From the NCBI GenBank assembly GCA_027627225.1, contig CM051033.1, positions 45,078,816 through 45,142,815 of the forward strand: 64,000 nt of DNA. The letters run 5' to 3'. Below the pieces are notes generated by a model, which was not told the origin of the DNA, searched no databases, and worked only from the letters and a program-made list of their open reading frames with translations. Position numbers and translations under genes: made by a program. Below, one piece after another: positions 25,360 through 37,509 of the stretch (its first letter is position 1; every line of letters starts with the position of its first letter). Origin of the DNA: Congeria kusceri. Its lineage: Eukaryota > Mollusca > Bivalvia > Myida > Dreissenidae.

Positions 25360-25711
25360 AAATATATGGTTGTGTAGCCTTGCCTTACAATGGTCTTGGC
25401 TTTAATGGCCACCTCAAAGCCAAACAGGTACAGAAGTATAATGTTTCAAATATATGGTTGTGTAGCCTTGCCTTACAATGGTCTTGGCTTTAATGACCAC
25501 CTCAAAGCCAAACAGGTACAGAAGTATAATGTTTCAAATATATGGTTGTGTAGCCTTGCCTTACAATGGTCTGGGCTTTAATGGCCACCTCAAAGCCAAA
25601 CAGGTACAGAAGTATAATGTTTCAAATATATGGTTGTGTAGCCTTGCCTTACAATGGTCTTGGCTTTAATGGCCACCTCAAAGCCAAACAGGTACAGAAG
25701 TATAATGTTTC
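25360..25711. repeat. Minisatellite, 88-bp unit x 4
   Basis: Four near-identical units starting AAATATATGGTTGTGTAGCC at 25360, 25448, 25536 and 25624. Overlapping short frames arise from the repeat. Confidence 0.95.
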
Positions 25712-27493
25712 AAATAACAATGTGCACGTATTTTATAAAGATTATTATAACATATGTAACTAAATTTATATTATAATTTCTATCCAATTGCATCTAATGT
25801 AGGATAAAAAAAATGAAGTTAATGACATGTTTATGTCTCGTTTTATTTTCATTAAACAAATAGTCATTTTGGCCTAGCTGTCTAACTCAGCTTTGACCTT
25901 TGCGAATTGACTAAGCAATTTATAGAACAAATTTAGTGCAGTAGTCCCGAATGACTTTAATGCATTGTATTCTAAAACATTTATAAGCAGAAACGCTTTA
26001 TAATTCTTTTCTCCAATGAATACATTTTCAAATCGCCATTTTCTTATAGACTTATATGACTATGTTACCAAAACGTTGACGTCCTCATTATTCAAATGTG
26101 TTGAATAAATACAGCCCCAAGATAAAATGAGTGAAACTAAGTTAAACTGTTTTATTAACTCGCCATACATCTTAATTTTTGTGGACAATTATCGCTTTCA
26201 ACGGCGTCCTGTGATGCTTGGCATTATTAGTTTTCTTGCGATCACTTGCAAGATGTGAATAGCTTGAACACACAGACGCGGATACTCGGGAACATTACTA
26301 GCAAAATTCAGCGCTCGAGTTAATTTAGCCTATTCATGTAAATGTCCGTTTTATGACAATATTTCCAAGCTACAGGTATACTCTATGCCTATTGTGATTT
26401 GAAATGTAGGGTCATATTTTTCACAAATAATATTTTTCACACACATGTGGAGAATAGGATCTCATTTATGACATGTTTAAGTGTGAAGAATGTGAATGGC
26501 CAAAAACGAGGTATGCGTGAGGATCACATACGAATACGAATTAATTGCATACCTCAAACTGGATTCGATCACAAACTTCACAGAAAATGTGAAGAATAAG
26601 ATCTCAATTTTCACACCTGTGAAGAATAAATTAAACTTAACCCCGGAATGCGACGTAACATACGCAAATTTACAGATCATGGATGAGTGTACAATAAACA
26701 AAAAACATAAAATGTCAAAAATCCGTTGGCGACATATGACTTTAGTATTTCACTACATATTTATATTTTTTAATGTTTATAAAATTGAAATATTTATGCA
26801 TAGAGAAAAAATAATAATGAATTAAAAGAAAACCTAACAACGTATCGGGTCATGATAAAATATATAGTATTTATTATCGTGTACATACATGTTTTTTTAA
26901 ATAGAGGCCACATGTACTTATTTTAGCTTTACATTTGTAATACCAATATCGAAAAATAATCTATGGTAGACGCCTTTTAAAAGATATTTCTTGTTTGTCC
27001 TAGTGCGGTGTTTTATTTGGAATACAATAACCACGCTGAAGCAGCGACAATCTAAATGTATATGTTTTTCAAATCACTCAAACATGAACTCATATTGGTA
27101 TGCGACTCCTTGCAAATGCAACATGGCGGTTGTTTGCTTACGGCATATGTACACCTTGCACAGACCCTAACAACAGCAACCCCGAAGTGTTTTTCCAACA
27201 GCACCATCCTTTGTTCTATTTTTATACAAACACGCACCACGATCAAGAATCGCCCGTTTGTCTCTTGTTTGTTGAATCCGCTAACGCGCAGACTTCCATA
27301 GGGCGTCTTTTCATGATCTTTTACCGATTAATGCGATTTCCAATACATATAAACAATGTAAAACTCAAGCTGCATCAGCATGAGAGAAATCTTATCAACA
27401 GCACAGATCCTTTATATAATGCAAATGACAAATTAAAAATACAAAATACATTTAGAACAATACAAAAAACGTAACAAACACAAAACATATTAC
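25712..27493. other. No recognised gene apart from a MITE-like repeat
   Basis: AT-rich. The repeat at 26405-26630 is annotated separately. Open frames of 60-124 codons have no recognisable motif. Confidence 0.6.
26405..26630 (-). mobile_element. MITE-like repeat with TTTTTCACA ends (related to 41567-41806)
   Basis: Contains CATATTTTTCACAAAT at the left and TTTTCACACCTGTGAAGAAT near the right. Inside are GAGGATCACATACGAATACG and CTTCACAGAAAATGTG. The reverse complement aligns along its length with 41567-41806 in intron 1 of the P450 gene. Confidence 0.7.
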
Positions 27494-28503
27494 CCTCTAC
27501 GTACAACACTGATAACTGACCCTTTACATACAACACTGACCACTGACCTTCTACGCACAACTCTGACCAATGATCGTCTACTTACAAAACTGACCTCTGA
27601 TCCTTTACGTACAACACTGACCACTGACCGTGTACGAACAATACTGACCACTGACCGTCTACGTACAACACTGATCACTGACCCTCTACGTACAAAGCTG
27701 ACCATTGACCCTTTACGTACAACACTGACCACTGACACTCTACGTACAACACTGACCACTGACCGTCTACGTACAACACTGACCGTCTACGTACAGCACT
27801 GACCGTCTACGTGCAACCTTGACCACTGACCCTATACGTACAACACTGACCACTGACACTCTACGTACGACACTGACCACTGACCGTCTACGTACAACAC
27901 TGACCACTGACCTTCTACGTGCAACCTTGACCACTGACCCTATACGTACAACACTGACCACTGACACTCTACGTACAACACTGACCACTGATCCTCTACG
28001 TATAAAACTGACCACTGACTGTCTACGTACAACACTGACCACAGAGACTCTGCGTACAACTCTGACCACTGACCCTTTCCGTACAACATTGAACACTGAC
28101 CACCTACGTACAACACTGACCACTGAGACTCTACGTACAGCACTGACCACTGACCCTCTAGGTTCAACACTGACCATTGACCCTCTGCGTACAACACTGA
28201 CCACTGACCCTCTACGAACAACACTGACCACTTACCTTATACGTACAACACTGACCACTGACCCTCTACGTACAACTCTGACCACTGACCCTCTACGTAC
28301 AACACTGACCACTGACCCTCTGCGTACAACTCTGACCACTGACCCTCTACGTAATACACTGACCACTGACCCTCTACGTACAACACTGACCACTGAGACT
28401 ATACTTACAAAACTGACCATTGACCCTCTACGTACAACACTGACCACTGACCCTCTACGTTCAACACTGACCACTGAACGTTAATTTACAACACTGACCA
28501 CTG
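27494..28503. repeat. Minisatellite, 27-bp unit, about 37 copies
   Basis: Degenerate head-to-tail array of CTCTACGTACAACACTGACC plus ACTGACC. Since 27 is divisible by three, long frames appear on both strands (up to 221 codons, TDPLRTTLT repeats); they are artefacts of the period. It lies about 600 bp upstream of the first exon of the trypsin-like gene. Confidence 0.95.
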
Positions 28504-28761
28504 TGATGTCCTTCACTATCCCTTTACGTAGAAACCTGTACACTGTAACTATGCGTACACAACAGTGTGACTGTCACATTACTTTAAAAGGAAATTGTGC
28601 GTTCTTGTTAATATGTAGGACAAAGAGTAAACGAATTTCAATGCATATACGAGTGTATCCAGTGCCACGCTATTGATTTAATAATATCATAACAATCGTT
28701 ACAGATGTAAAGACAAACATTTTTACTCTTTTAACTTTGTTTAAAATCCTGTCTTTCCAGC

Positions 28762-28926
28762 GAACGTGCAACTTTCTTGGATGAAGAACCGTTCCTTACT
28801 TTTGACTCGAGACTAGCATGCATTCACGCCGTGCAAATTAGGAAGCACCTTACCGTTGTGTCCGCAAATGGAGACATTGCTCAATCAGCACTCACTCTGA
28901 TGCGACCCGATTGTAGTTTGTGGTGA
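28762..28926 (+). other. Open segment with a good 3' splice site; exon or relic of unknown gene
   Basis: After CTTTCCAG (ending 28760) a 55-codon open frame runs to a TGA; it is complex in composition (for example 'DEEPFLTFDSRLACIHAVQ') and GC-richer than its surroundings. No family recognised. It could be a 5' exon or a pseudogene fragment; it does not connect in frame to the signal-peptide exon at 29122. Confidence 0.25.
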
Positions 28927-29121
28927 CGCAGATCCGACACGAAGCCACCATGGGCAGTTGGTGTTCTGAAAGCAACGAGAGAGGTTTGTGGTTCCTACTG
29001 CTCCTCCATTGATGGCATGTGTTAGAAATGTTTCACGCATTAAATGATACTCCTTATTAAATATGAATCATTTAAGCTTTCTAATTCTTATAAGATTTAT
29101 TGTTACTTTTTCTGTGAAATC

Positions 29122-32056
29122 ATGTTATCCTGGGTGGCACTTATCGCATCCATCGTTGCCATAAATGGACAATGTATGTATATTACATTTTATTTCAATA
29201 AACTACATAGACATATGTCTATATTTTATTGTTTTATTATATTTATTATCATTATTATGATTTCAGTTTTTAATATAATTACGCACATTATAATAGTGCG
29301 TTGTACTGCTAGACGGCTATATACACGACTATTTATTTAGTAAAACTGTTTCTTGATTGTAACACTTAGCCAATGAAAATGAAAATTACACCTTCATTTT
29401 AATAATAACTATTGAAGTGTGGGACAAATATTAATTAGCCGTATGGCCTATTATAGTCACTTGCCACGTTTCATGAACAACACTCAGCCGTGCCGTGCGG
29501 AGTGCCAGTTGTGACGCCGTCGGTGATCGGCAAGCGTATCGTGGGAGGCACGGCCGCCGTGCAGGGATCCTGGCCGTGGATGGTCATGATCGTGGACGCA
29601 GATGGATTCATCACCGGCGCCGGCGCCATACTGGGTCCCCGTGTTGTCATGACGTCCGCACAAGTGTTTAAAGAGTAACCCCTTTTGTATTTATTTCAAT
29701 ATTTAGTATTCCATTGGCGTTATCATCGTCTTAAGTACCAAAGCAATATAAGAAACCCCAGAGTGCTAGCTAGAGCCTGCTTGATATTTGAAGCGACGGC
29801 TACGACTATCGAGTGGAGACGGACATCTCTCAGTGGGCGCTGTACACCGGGGCCCACAGCATCAGCGCCACGGCGACACTGGAGCAGAATTTCACAATCA
29901 AGTCCATCATGATCCACGAGAACTACAACACCACATCATTGGCCAACGACATCGCGCTCATTGTCACGAACAAGGACATCATGTACAACGACCACACGCG
30001 GCCCATCTGCCTGCCTGCTCAAGGTCACCCTTACCATGTTGGCGACACGTGCTACATTGCCGGCTGGGGAGACACAACCAGTATATACCTTGACATACTC
30101 TGTATTCTCAACATCACCATTGAATAAAATAGCCCGTAGCAAATGCTTTCTTAGTTTCTCGTACAGTCGTAATTAATAAAGCATTGTTATTGTGTGTGTA
30201 CTGCATGTTGCTGCATTAGACGATATCTTAAAGTCAGAATACGTTCGAGAGATTAATATTTCCAAGCTGACGTCCAATGTCTATGACTTTTTTGCAGATG
30301 TGCGCGACGAGGTTTTATTCCAGGCGCCCATGCCCATCCTTCAGGACCAAGACTGTCAGAACGCTTTCCAGGACTATATAGTCGGCACGGAGATATGTGC
30401 AGGATACGTTAATGGCGCCAAGGACTTCTGTCAGGTAAGACCTCGTTCAGAATGGCTCTGATTTCTTGATTTCTGAATGGTAGGGGCTTCTGTGACCTCA
30501 TTCATCAACCTCAACACAGAGATATAACTGGTTCCGATAGCTAAATTATATCCCTGCCGGCACAAAGTTTTACGTGACCATAGTTAAATCACATGGCGCG
30601 AATTAAAATCGTAGACGTGGAGAAGAAAACAACGTGGACACCGTAAAATCCTTGCTGTTATGTTTACTTTTCTATATATTTCTTTTTGTTTTTCAGTTTA
30701 ATTCTTAAAATTTATACCTGGACCAACAATGCAACATTTCTGTGGGAGTTTTGTATAATAATCACAATAAAATCAATATTTTCTTAAAGTAAATCCTTCC
30801 AAAATTGGCATTTCAGCATTTCATTCATGGTCACAGTTTTTACTTCAGACCTCGTAGGAGGAAGTTACCTCTGCGAGGAGTACTCTCATTCATAATGACT
30901 CTGCTCAAGATGTATGTGTGGTTATTCCTCGTTTATAATTGCTGTGATACAGCGGCAATGCGCGTTAAGACCTCACATAAAATGCCAATGCTAAGGAGTC
31001 CATGACTTATGTGATTTATGGCTTATATATAATTAATGTTATGTGAACAACTTCGTATATAATCCAAAGACTTTTGTGCGTTAAAACCTTGTGTACAATG
31101 TCTATGCTAAAGAAGCCATTACTTCTGTGATATAAAACCCTGTTATATAATGGCTTGAGCATTGATTTCTGACTGGTCAAACCTCGTATGGATACACTTC
31201 TTGGTCAACTGTGTACTTAAGTCTGTGGGAAGCAGTACACGATGACATTACCACGAGGTACAAGCCTTGTGTCAATAACCTTGAGGAGCTGATTATAAAA
31301 TAGGAAATTCTTAAATTTGAGACTATGGCTCTTAATCGGATATAAGTGTAAATAGTTATAACGGTTAGCATTGGTTATGCGCAAAGTTGATTTACTGGCA
31401 TGTGTTGATATATTAAATAAAGAATACAGTTTATTTATAGTACACGTACACAGATGTACGTGTATGCAATGTGAAAAATTTCATTGTTTAATAATTAGAA
31501 ACTGACCTGATTATTATTGATATCAATTGTAGAAATTGATTATTATATAATTGTGTATTACTGTTGTATTCTGTGTCTTTAGGATGACAATGGCACTCCG
31601 CTAGTTTGCAAAGACGCTCAAAGTGGGGTCTGGACGGCGACGGGTAAGTGGCTCTAGTATGTAAGATTAGAAAATAAACATTTATTATAATTGTGAGTTC
31701 TGTATCGACGATAATAATTCTCACTAAATTATGTTTTATTTAACACAATTTATTATATACCGTCGCACAATGCAAACCCGTATGTATATATGCAAACAAT
31801 TACGTGTTTCTAGGTTATTACCAATGTAATCTGTTTCGTTTGGAATGTAACAAATGCCCTGTCTACGGTTGAGGGTCCTCATAAATCACATCGAATCGAT
31901 TAGCGACACAATGATTTTGTGTCATTGTTAGGTATCGCCTCGTCGGGTGGTGATTGCAGAAAGTCCCCGACTCCTGGCATATTTGAAGACGTCAGCAAGT
32001 ACGCGGACTGGGTGAAGAACACCATGACAACGGCCGGCTTCCCCTACCAGTACTAG
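29122..32056 (+). CDS. Secreted trypsin-fold serine protease homologue, catalytically impaired (6 exons, 282 aa)
   Basis: Exons 29122-29173, 29488-29674, 29794-30080, 30298-30434, 31583-31643, 31932-32056; all introns are GT-AG and phases agree, giving an uninterrupted 282-residue frame. Residues 1-17 form a signal peptide. The activation site is R34/IVGG (35-38). The S1 fold is clear: GSWPW (44-48), NDIALI (131-136), CYIAGWG (166-172), ICAGY (208-212), and a C-terminal helix 'VSKYADWVKNTM'. Catalytic positions (chymotrypsin numbering): His57 is Gln76, Asp102 is Asp132 (kept), Ser195 is Asn224 in DDNGTPL where GDSGGPL is expected. Cys42 and Cys58 are both lost (Thr60, Val77), consistent with loss of that disulfide. 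Asp189 (Asp218) and Asp194 (Asp223) remain. It is therefore probably a non-catalytic serine protease homologue, a class with roles as cofactor, lectin-like or immune regulator in invertebrates; the actual role is unknown. The start is chosen because the signal peptide splices in phase. Partial copies of its last exon lie at 11.7 and 34.9 kb. Confidence 0.9.
30961..31140. repeat. Degenerate ~118-bp tandem duplication in intron 4
   Basis: GCGTTAAGACCTCACATAAA at 30961 and GCGTTAAAACCTTGTGTACA at about 31079 begin two related units of about 118 bp, within the 1.1-kb intron 4 of the trypsin-like gene. Confidence 0.6.
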
Positions 32057-32560
32057 CTCAGGCCGGTTGAGGCGCATATTTTAGTACAGCATTTCATTGA
32101 AAACATGAACATAACCAAATATTCACTCACTTAAGGCGTTAACGTTGTGACACGTGTTTATATTTTCATGTGAATGTGGTGTTAAATACAATTAAGTAAT
32201 ATAGTCGTTTATGTCCAATGGAAATGTCCCATTTCTGTTGTATAACGTTGTATGATGAACAACTACGTTACCGCTTTTGTTCTCGCAGGAAGATCTGAGA
32301 CAAAGTGTCATAATTTCAGTAATGTGGTTGCATTTCGCGTACGTTTGGCACTTTCACTCTTCACTGATATGGATTTCCTAGTGGCATCGCATAGTTTTTG
32401 TTCAAACAATTAAATCCTTATTGGCGTCATTTTACTCGTTCAAATAAACGTTAATGACAAGAAATAGAACGGAAAATAGTTCTTAGTTCGTGTAGTTTTA
32501 AAATGAGTTTGTAGTTTGAATATATATATAAATATTGAGTATGTCTACAAATATATGTGA
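32057..32560 (+). repeat. Module T, intact copy (3' flank of the trypsin-like gene)
   Basis: The UTR and downstream sequence shared with 11816-12290 and 34925-35450, establishing that the duplication units contained the gene's 3' end. Confidence 0.85.
32185..32190 (+). promoter_or_regulatory. Possible variant polyadenylation signal AATACA
   Basis: About 130 bp after the stop codon, at the position where the two duplicated flanks carry AATAAA (about 11932 and 35067). The alternative is an AATAAA near 32441. Inferred by alignment only. Confidence 0.4.
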
Positions 32561-33089
32561 ACAGGTGTGCTTTCCCTTTTAGTTTGATTAAGTTATCAAT
32601 AAAGTACATGTACACGTATATCATTATACATGATAAATGGAACCAGTCAATATAGTTATCGGTTAATACTGAAGTGTTACGACAGAGATGCGAAATGCTT
32701 TGCATTCGCACGTTTCCGTATTCCCAATGTATTTACATGAATTTACAGTCCTAATCAATTCAATTGTAAAACCTTGTTTGTGGTCAAACACATAAAAAAC
32801 ATATTCCATCACAGCTTGGGAATTACTAAAAGGACGGCAATATTGTAGGTCGTGTTCGATCCCTGATTACAGTCCATCCATAAAATGTGCTTATGTATTT
32901 GTTTAAAATATGTAAATATGCACGTTTAACTTATCATGTGTGTAAACATATGTAATTTATTTATAAATCGCCTGAGTAAAACGCCATGCATGTACATGTA
33001 GTATTTTGTAAAACTAGACTATAAATAACGTACATTTACAGTACGATCTAACGGAACTGGACCTTTTAACTCAAGTCTTGATTCATTAA

Positions 33090-34620
33090 TTAAAGATCGA
33101 GACCGAGATAACATCTAACAATGCTGAAGTGACAACATATCATTAACGTCAAAGACACGCTAAAATATGCGTTCATTTGGGTATAGTTGTTTCTGTTGAT
33201 TTAATTTGCGACGTATTTACAGCCTCTGTCAGGCGCCCGGTGTTAAATCAATCTAAATGTCAGCGTCATAGTTTCTCCAAACGAATTGTAGATTAAAGTC
33301 CGCGACTGTGTCAATAAAACTTTTAGCAATCTAATCTAACTTTATTATAAACCTCGTTGTTTATTAGAAGAATATCTTTACCAGTCAACACGCGCTAGCT
33401 AGAGGCTGGGCTATAATTCAAAGTCATGATGCCATGTATGACAGCTGTAAAGATTGGTGCAAAATTATATCTTGTCAACCGGTGATTGCCGTTCCGCGAA
33501 GGTTTGGTTTTGTAAACGATCGATGCTGCAGAGCTCAAAGACTGACGACGTACTGCGTGGCATTTAGCAACGTCTGCTAGACCGTATACAGCTAACGCCG
33601 TATATATCTTACCTAGCTGTGAGCTGTATACGTGGGTTGACAACGTATACAGCTTACGGTGAGCTATATTCGTTGGTTGACAAATTATACAGCTTACGTA
33701 AGCTTCATACTCTAGATAGATACATATACTTCTGAACTAGAAGTTTCGTCTCAGCTCGTATATAGCTCAAATGGGGAGTGACTAGTATTAAACATAAATG
33801 TTTTTAGTAGTTGTAGTAACATTCATAGCATTTCCACTGCCCTGCTTGTAATAATATTACCACCACCACCCCCCACCCCACCACCCCACTCCCCCACCCA
33901 CACACAATGCACACACACGTGAAATAAACTGAGCAAAGGTTTTTTATCGACGGAAGAATAGTTGTATTCTGTATTTTATTAATGAAAAGTTACTGCGATC
34001 GAGGGACGAAAGAACAGACAGACGGGCAGACGGACGGGCGAACAGAAAGACGGACAGACAAACACGCAACAACTACTTCTACATCAGCAACAGTAACAAC
34101 ACAACTAGAAACATCAGCAACAATGATAGCAAAACAACAACTACAGGTAAAACTGTGTTGATGATGATGCCACTGCATCTGCTGCTTCTGCTGCTGCTGC
34201 TGCTGACGACGACGACGATGACAATGATGATAATGATGGTGTTGAACATCATCTTTTAGACATAAGCTGTATACGGCGATATGCAGCATCTTGACGTATA
34301 CAGCTTAAGGTGAGCTGGAATCGGTGTAAGCTGTATACGGTTTAATAGTCTACATATACGGCTACATGTAAGCTGTATCCGGCGTAAGCTGTATACGGTC
34401 TAAGAACGCCTTTGTGTATGTAGTTATCGACATAAAAACATGACATCACTGAACACAGCACCTTTTTATCCCAACGAAGGACATATTATTAGTTCAAAGT
34501 TTAATCAAGAATAAAGGGGAAAGCAATGGTTTCGCTGTTGGACCCTGGCTTATAACACACGCGCGTGATATTACTTAAAAACTGTGTGTTGTCTTTTCGG
34601 CAAAATGCTGGACCGGTGTC
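33090..34620 (+). repeat. Module C, copy 3 (interrupted)
   Basis: 33090-33577 and about 34405-34620 match 36070-36640 and the reverse complements of 21290-21790 and 14990-16260. The interior 33577-34404 is an inserted element (separate entry). Key words are 'GTCAGGCGCCC', 'TCAATCTAAATGTCAG', 'ATAAACCTCGTTGTT', 'CCATGTATGACAGCTGTAAA'. Confidence 0.8.
33577..34404. mobile_element. Non-autonomous TIR element, about 828 bp, inserted in module C
   Basis: The left end CTAGACCGTATACAGC and reverse-complemented right end CTTAGACCGTATACAGC form a TIR of about 30 bp (ACGCCG and GATA follow in both). The core word GTATACAGCTTAC recurs several times in each subterminal region. Flanks are AACGTCTG and AACGCCTT, a possible degraded 8-bp target duplication as in hAT elements. 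The matching position in module C copy 4 (near 36545) is empty. Inside are C-rich (33858-33905) and CTG/CGA trinucleotide (34168-34218) tracts; no transposase. Confidence 0.85.
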
Positions 34621-34919
34621 TTGACTTTCTATAAAATTATTTTAATTTTCATAATTCTGTTAATTTTCATATGTATTAAAAGGCAAATTCACGTAAATAA
34701 TTGCTTCTTACTGCGTTGTATCTAACTACGTTTGAGCTGCACATTGTTCCTATTATAGCATTTCTGCTTATACCTGCTTGTGTGTTTACTTCCAGAAATA
34801 AAATTGAGTTGTCTTTTAAATTCTAAGCAGTTTTTACGCTGAAAGTTTATTTTAAGTCATGTGTGCATTTTAATATTGTAGTAGTTTTAAACTTGAAATA
34901 AAACTTAGTTGGTTGTTTC
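34620..34919. other. No recognised gene
   Basis: AT-rich linker between module C copy 3 and module T copy 3. Confidence 0.5.
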
Positions 34920-35450
34920 AACCCTACCAGTATAAGTCCAGTCCTTGGGGCGCGCATTCATACTCCAATATATCAGCATTTCGTCGAAACCATGAACATA
35001 ACTTGCCATCGATCACCTCCGTCAACTTTGGGACTATTACGTTTGTTTCATGTAAATGGGGTTCGAAATAAATTACTTGCTATAGGCGCTGTTTGTTTTT
35101 GATCGAAGTTTATTGGTTCTGTCGTACTTCGTGTTGTGATGTGCTATATCTCCACTGCTTTTGTAATTACCTATGAGATCTTAGAATGTATCAGACAAGT
35201 TGCGATAGTTTTATGAATACGTATGACACATGTGTTACCGTCATCGGACGCTTCACAAAAATGGTTTTCCAGCGGGGTCAAATTTTCGTTGTTCAAACTT
35301 CACACAATTAAATCCTAATTGGCGTCATTTAAATTGTTGAATTAGAAGTTGTTGACAAGAAATGGAACAAAAAATCGTTCTTGCTACGGAACAGTTTCAA
35401 TTCAGAGCTAATTGATTTATAATAAATATGTTAACAATGTATGAACAGTT
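34920..35450 (+). repeat. Module T, copy 3 (very end of exon 6 plus 3' flank)
   Basis: Begins with CCCTACCAGTATAAG, equivalent to the gene's final Pro-Tyr-Gln-Tyr-stop (here TAA), then follows the 3' flank of the trypsin-like gene including an AATAAA at about 35067 and 'AAATCCTAATTGGCGTCAT'. The rest of exon 6 is missing. Confidence 0.85.
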
Positions 35451-36069
35451 TCGTAAGGCTGTCATTATGTCATTATTAATTATTTTCTTTACGTAATATA
35501 TTAAATGTGCGTGTATATCGATATACCATGTACATGATCAATCAACATACATGATTATCATTCGACTTCTGTGTAAGTATTATTATTCTTGATGTTTTTC
35601 TCGATTCAGTTTTACTGTTTGCTCTTATTAAAAACGTATAAGATTTCGAGTAAAATATCACCTATTGTATTCGATATCGATCAAAATCATATCCTATAAT
35701 GCACTACGCATTATTGCGATGATGGTGTTGAGAACACAAGATGCAGACTTTATGAATGTATATTTCCTTAATGTAGTGTAGAAGTTAAGTCTAACTTGCT
35801 CAATAACAGCCTACACCCATTCTATTGCTACATCGTCATGTGTTGCATCGCTCCATCATTCTCTATTCTACGAAGTTTCGTTGTTGGATTTAAGTTCATC
35901 AATAAAATGTTTAATTTATTTATTTTAGATTGATAAATGTGGTAAATGTGCGGTAACAATACCAAAATAACATATATAATATGTGTATTGTTCTGTTCTG
36001 CGAAATTATATTCGTTTGAATTGAACAGCTGAACACCGTGCAGTTTTGTACAAGCAGAAGGATCTTTAA
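35451..36069. other. No recognised gene
   Basis: AT-rich linker between modules T and C; it corresponds in position to 32560-33090 but similarity is weak by eye. Confidence 0.5.
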
Positions 36070-36640
36070 TCCTGATATTTAGTCCTTAGATAGAGACCGA
36101 GACAACATCTTACAATGCTGTAGAGGCGGCATATCATCAGAGGCAAAGACAATTTTATAATGTGCATTCATTGTGGTAAAGTTGCTTCTGTGTTAATTAA
36201 ATTTGTATTTACAGTCTCTGTCAGGCGCCCTTGTTAAATCAATCTAAATGTCAGTGTCATTGTTTCTCTAAATGAACTGTTGATTAAAGCCCGCGACTGT
36301 GTCTATGAAACTTGGACAATCTAATCTAAATTTATTATAAACCTCGTTGTTACAAGCAGAATTTATTACAGTCGACCCGCCCGCTACATAGACGCGGTGC
36401 CATGTATGACAGCTGTAAATATTGGTGCACGTTATAACTTGTCAGCCGCTGATTTCCGAAGCACGAAGATTAAGTTTTGTAAATCAACTTTGCTGCAGTG
36501 CTCGGAGTATGACGACATAATGCGAGACATTTAGCAATGTTTCTGTGTATAAAGTTTTCACCGTATAAACATGTCATCAGTCGATTTCAACATCGAGCAC
36601 ATTATCAGTTGAAGCAAGATTAGAGCTGTTGGTTTGGGTT
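36070..36640 (+). repeat. Module C, copy 4 (uninterrupted)
   Basis: Matches 33090-33577 plus 34405-34620 without the 828-bp element, so it serves as the empty-site reference for that insertion. Confidence 0.85.
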
Positions 36641-36959
36641 GGCTCTGAGACCTTTTTGATAACAAACGCGTAAATTAAGGATATTGTATAGCAACATTGA
36701 CCTGGTACGCGTTAACGTACGTGAATATCTTCGTTAGTTTACGAGAATAAAAACAATAACACAAAGAGTTCTTTCCCTCGTCAAAAGTACACTTGGCATA
36801 ATTGGGTTATTTAACAAAGAGGTGTAATAAAATATCGATCATTTCCCTATCAGATATAATGAGCACATAGTTAAACCGCCTGATATACTTCGGGAACTAT
36901 CGAGAGAATAGATAAAGGTCGCTGGATATTCCAACTGACAGATATAATGTTAACGGACA

Positions 36960-37260
36960 AAAATAACACTAAATCTGGTATCTTGAGATCAACGTTCTGG
37001 AACTGTATCCATCATATCTGATTTCTTTTACCATTAGAGTGCTAGGCTGACGTTTCAGCAACGCGGCAGATGGCGTCCGTGCCAGATGGTCATCAATAAG
37101 CTGCAGCGGTCGCAGCCCTAGCGTGCTAGGGACCGCTTGGAAATTACGCATAGACAGGCATCCTCGCAGATCGACGCTGTCGCTTCTTGATTTCATTTCC
37201 ATTTACAGACACAATATGGTGGCGGGCAACAGCTAGGCTTTATATCTGGCGCTGGAGAAG
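36960..37260 (+). repeat. Module A, copy 3
   Basis: Contains 'GACAGGCATCCTCGCAGATC' and 'CGCTTCTTGATTTCAT', matching the inverted copy at 20.75-21.2 kb, and shares the layout of 39450-39740, including the following A-B linker (37260-37510 against 39740-39970: 'AGACCCCTAC' or 'AAGCCCCTACCGTTTG', 'ATATTTTGTTTCTT'). Confidence 0.75.
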
Positions 37261-37509
37261 CATTGTTTCATAACTAACATATTATTGAAACCTTTATTAA
37301 TTGGACCAATAATTTCTTGGTTATTAACCTGTAGTATATTTATACTTAATGTTAGTGACATTGTCATATTGCTAGACCCCTACTGTTTCTCATATATTTT
37401 GTTTCTTGGCGCTGTGTTGATGACGGTAATAAAAGGCGGTTATATTGTTCATGACTCTTTGTTAACCCTAACACACTAACGATACTGGTTCTCCAAACGA
37501 AGTTTATTA

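Noticed and set aside
27819..28484. 221-codon open frame
   Set aside because: Product of a 27-bp minisatellite; both strands are open and no start or splice context supports it.
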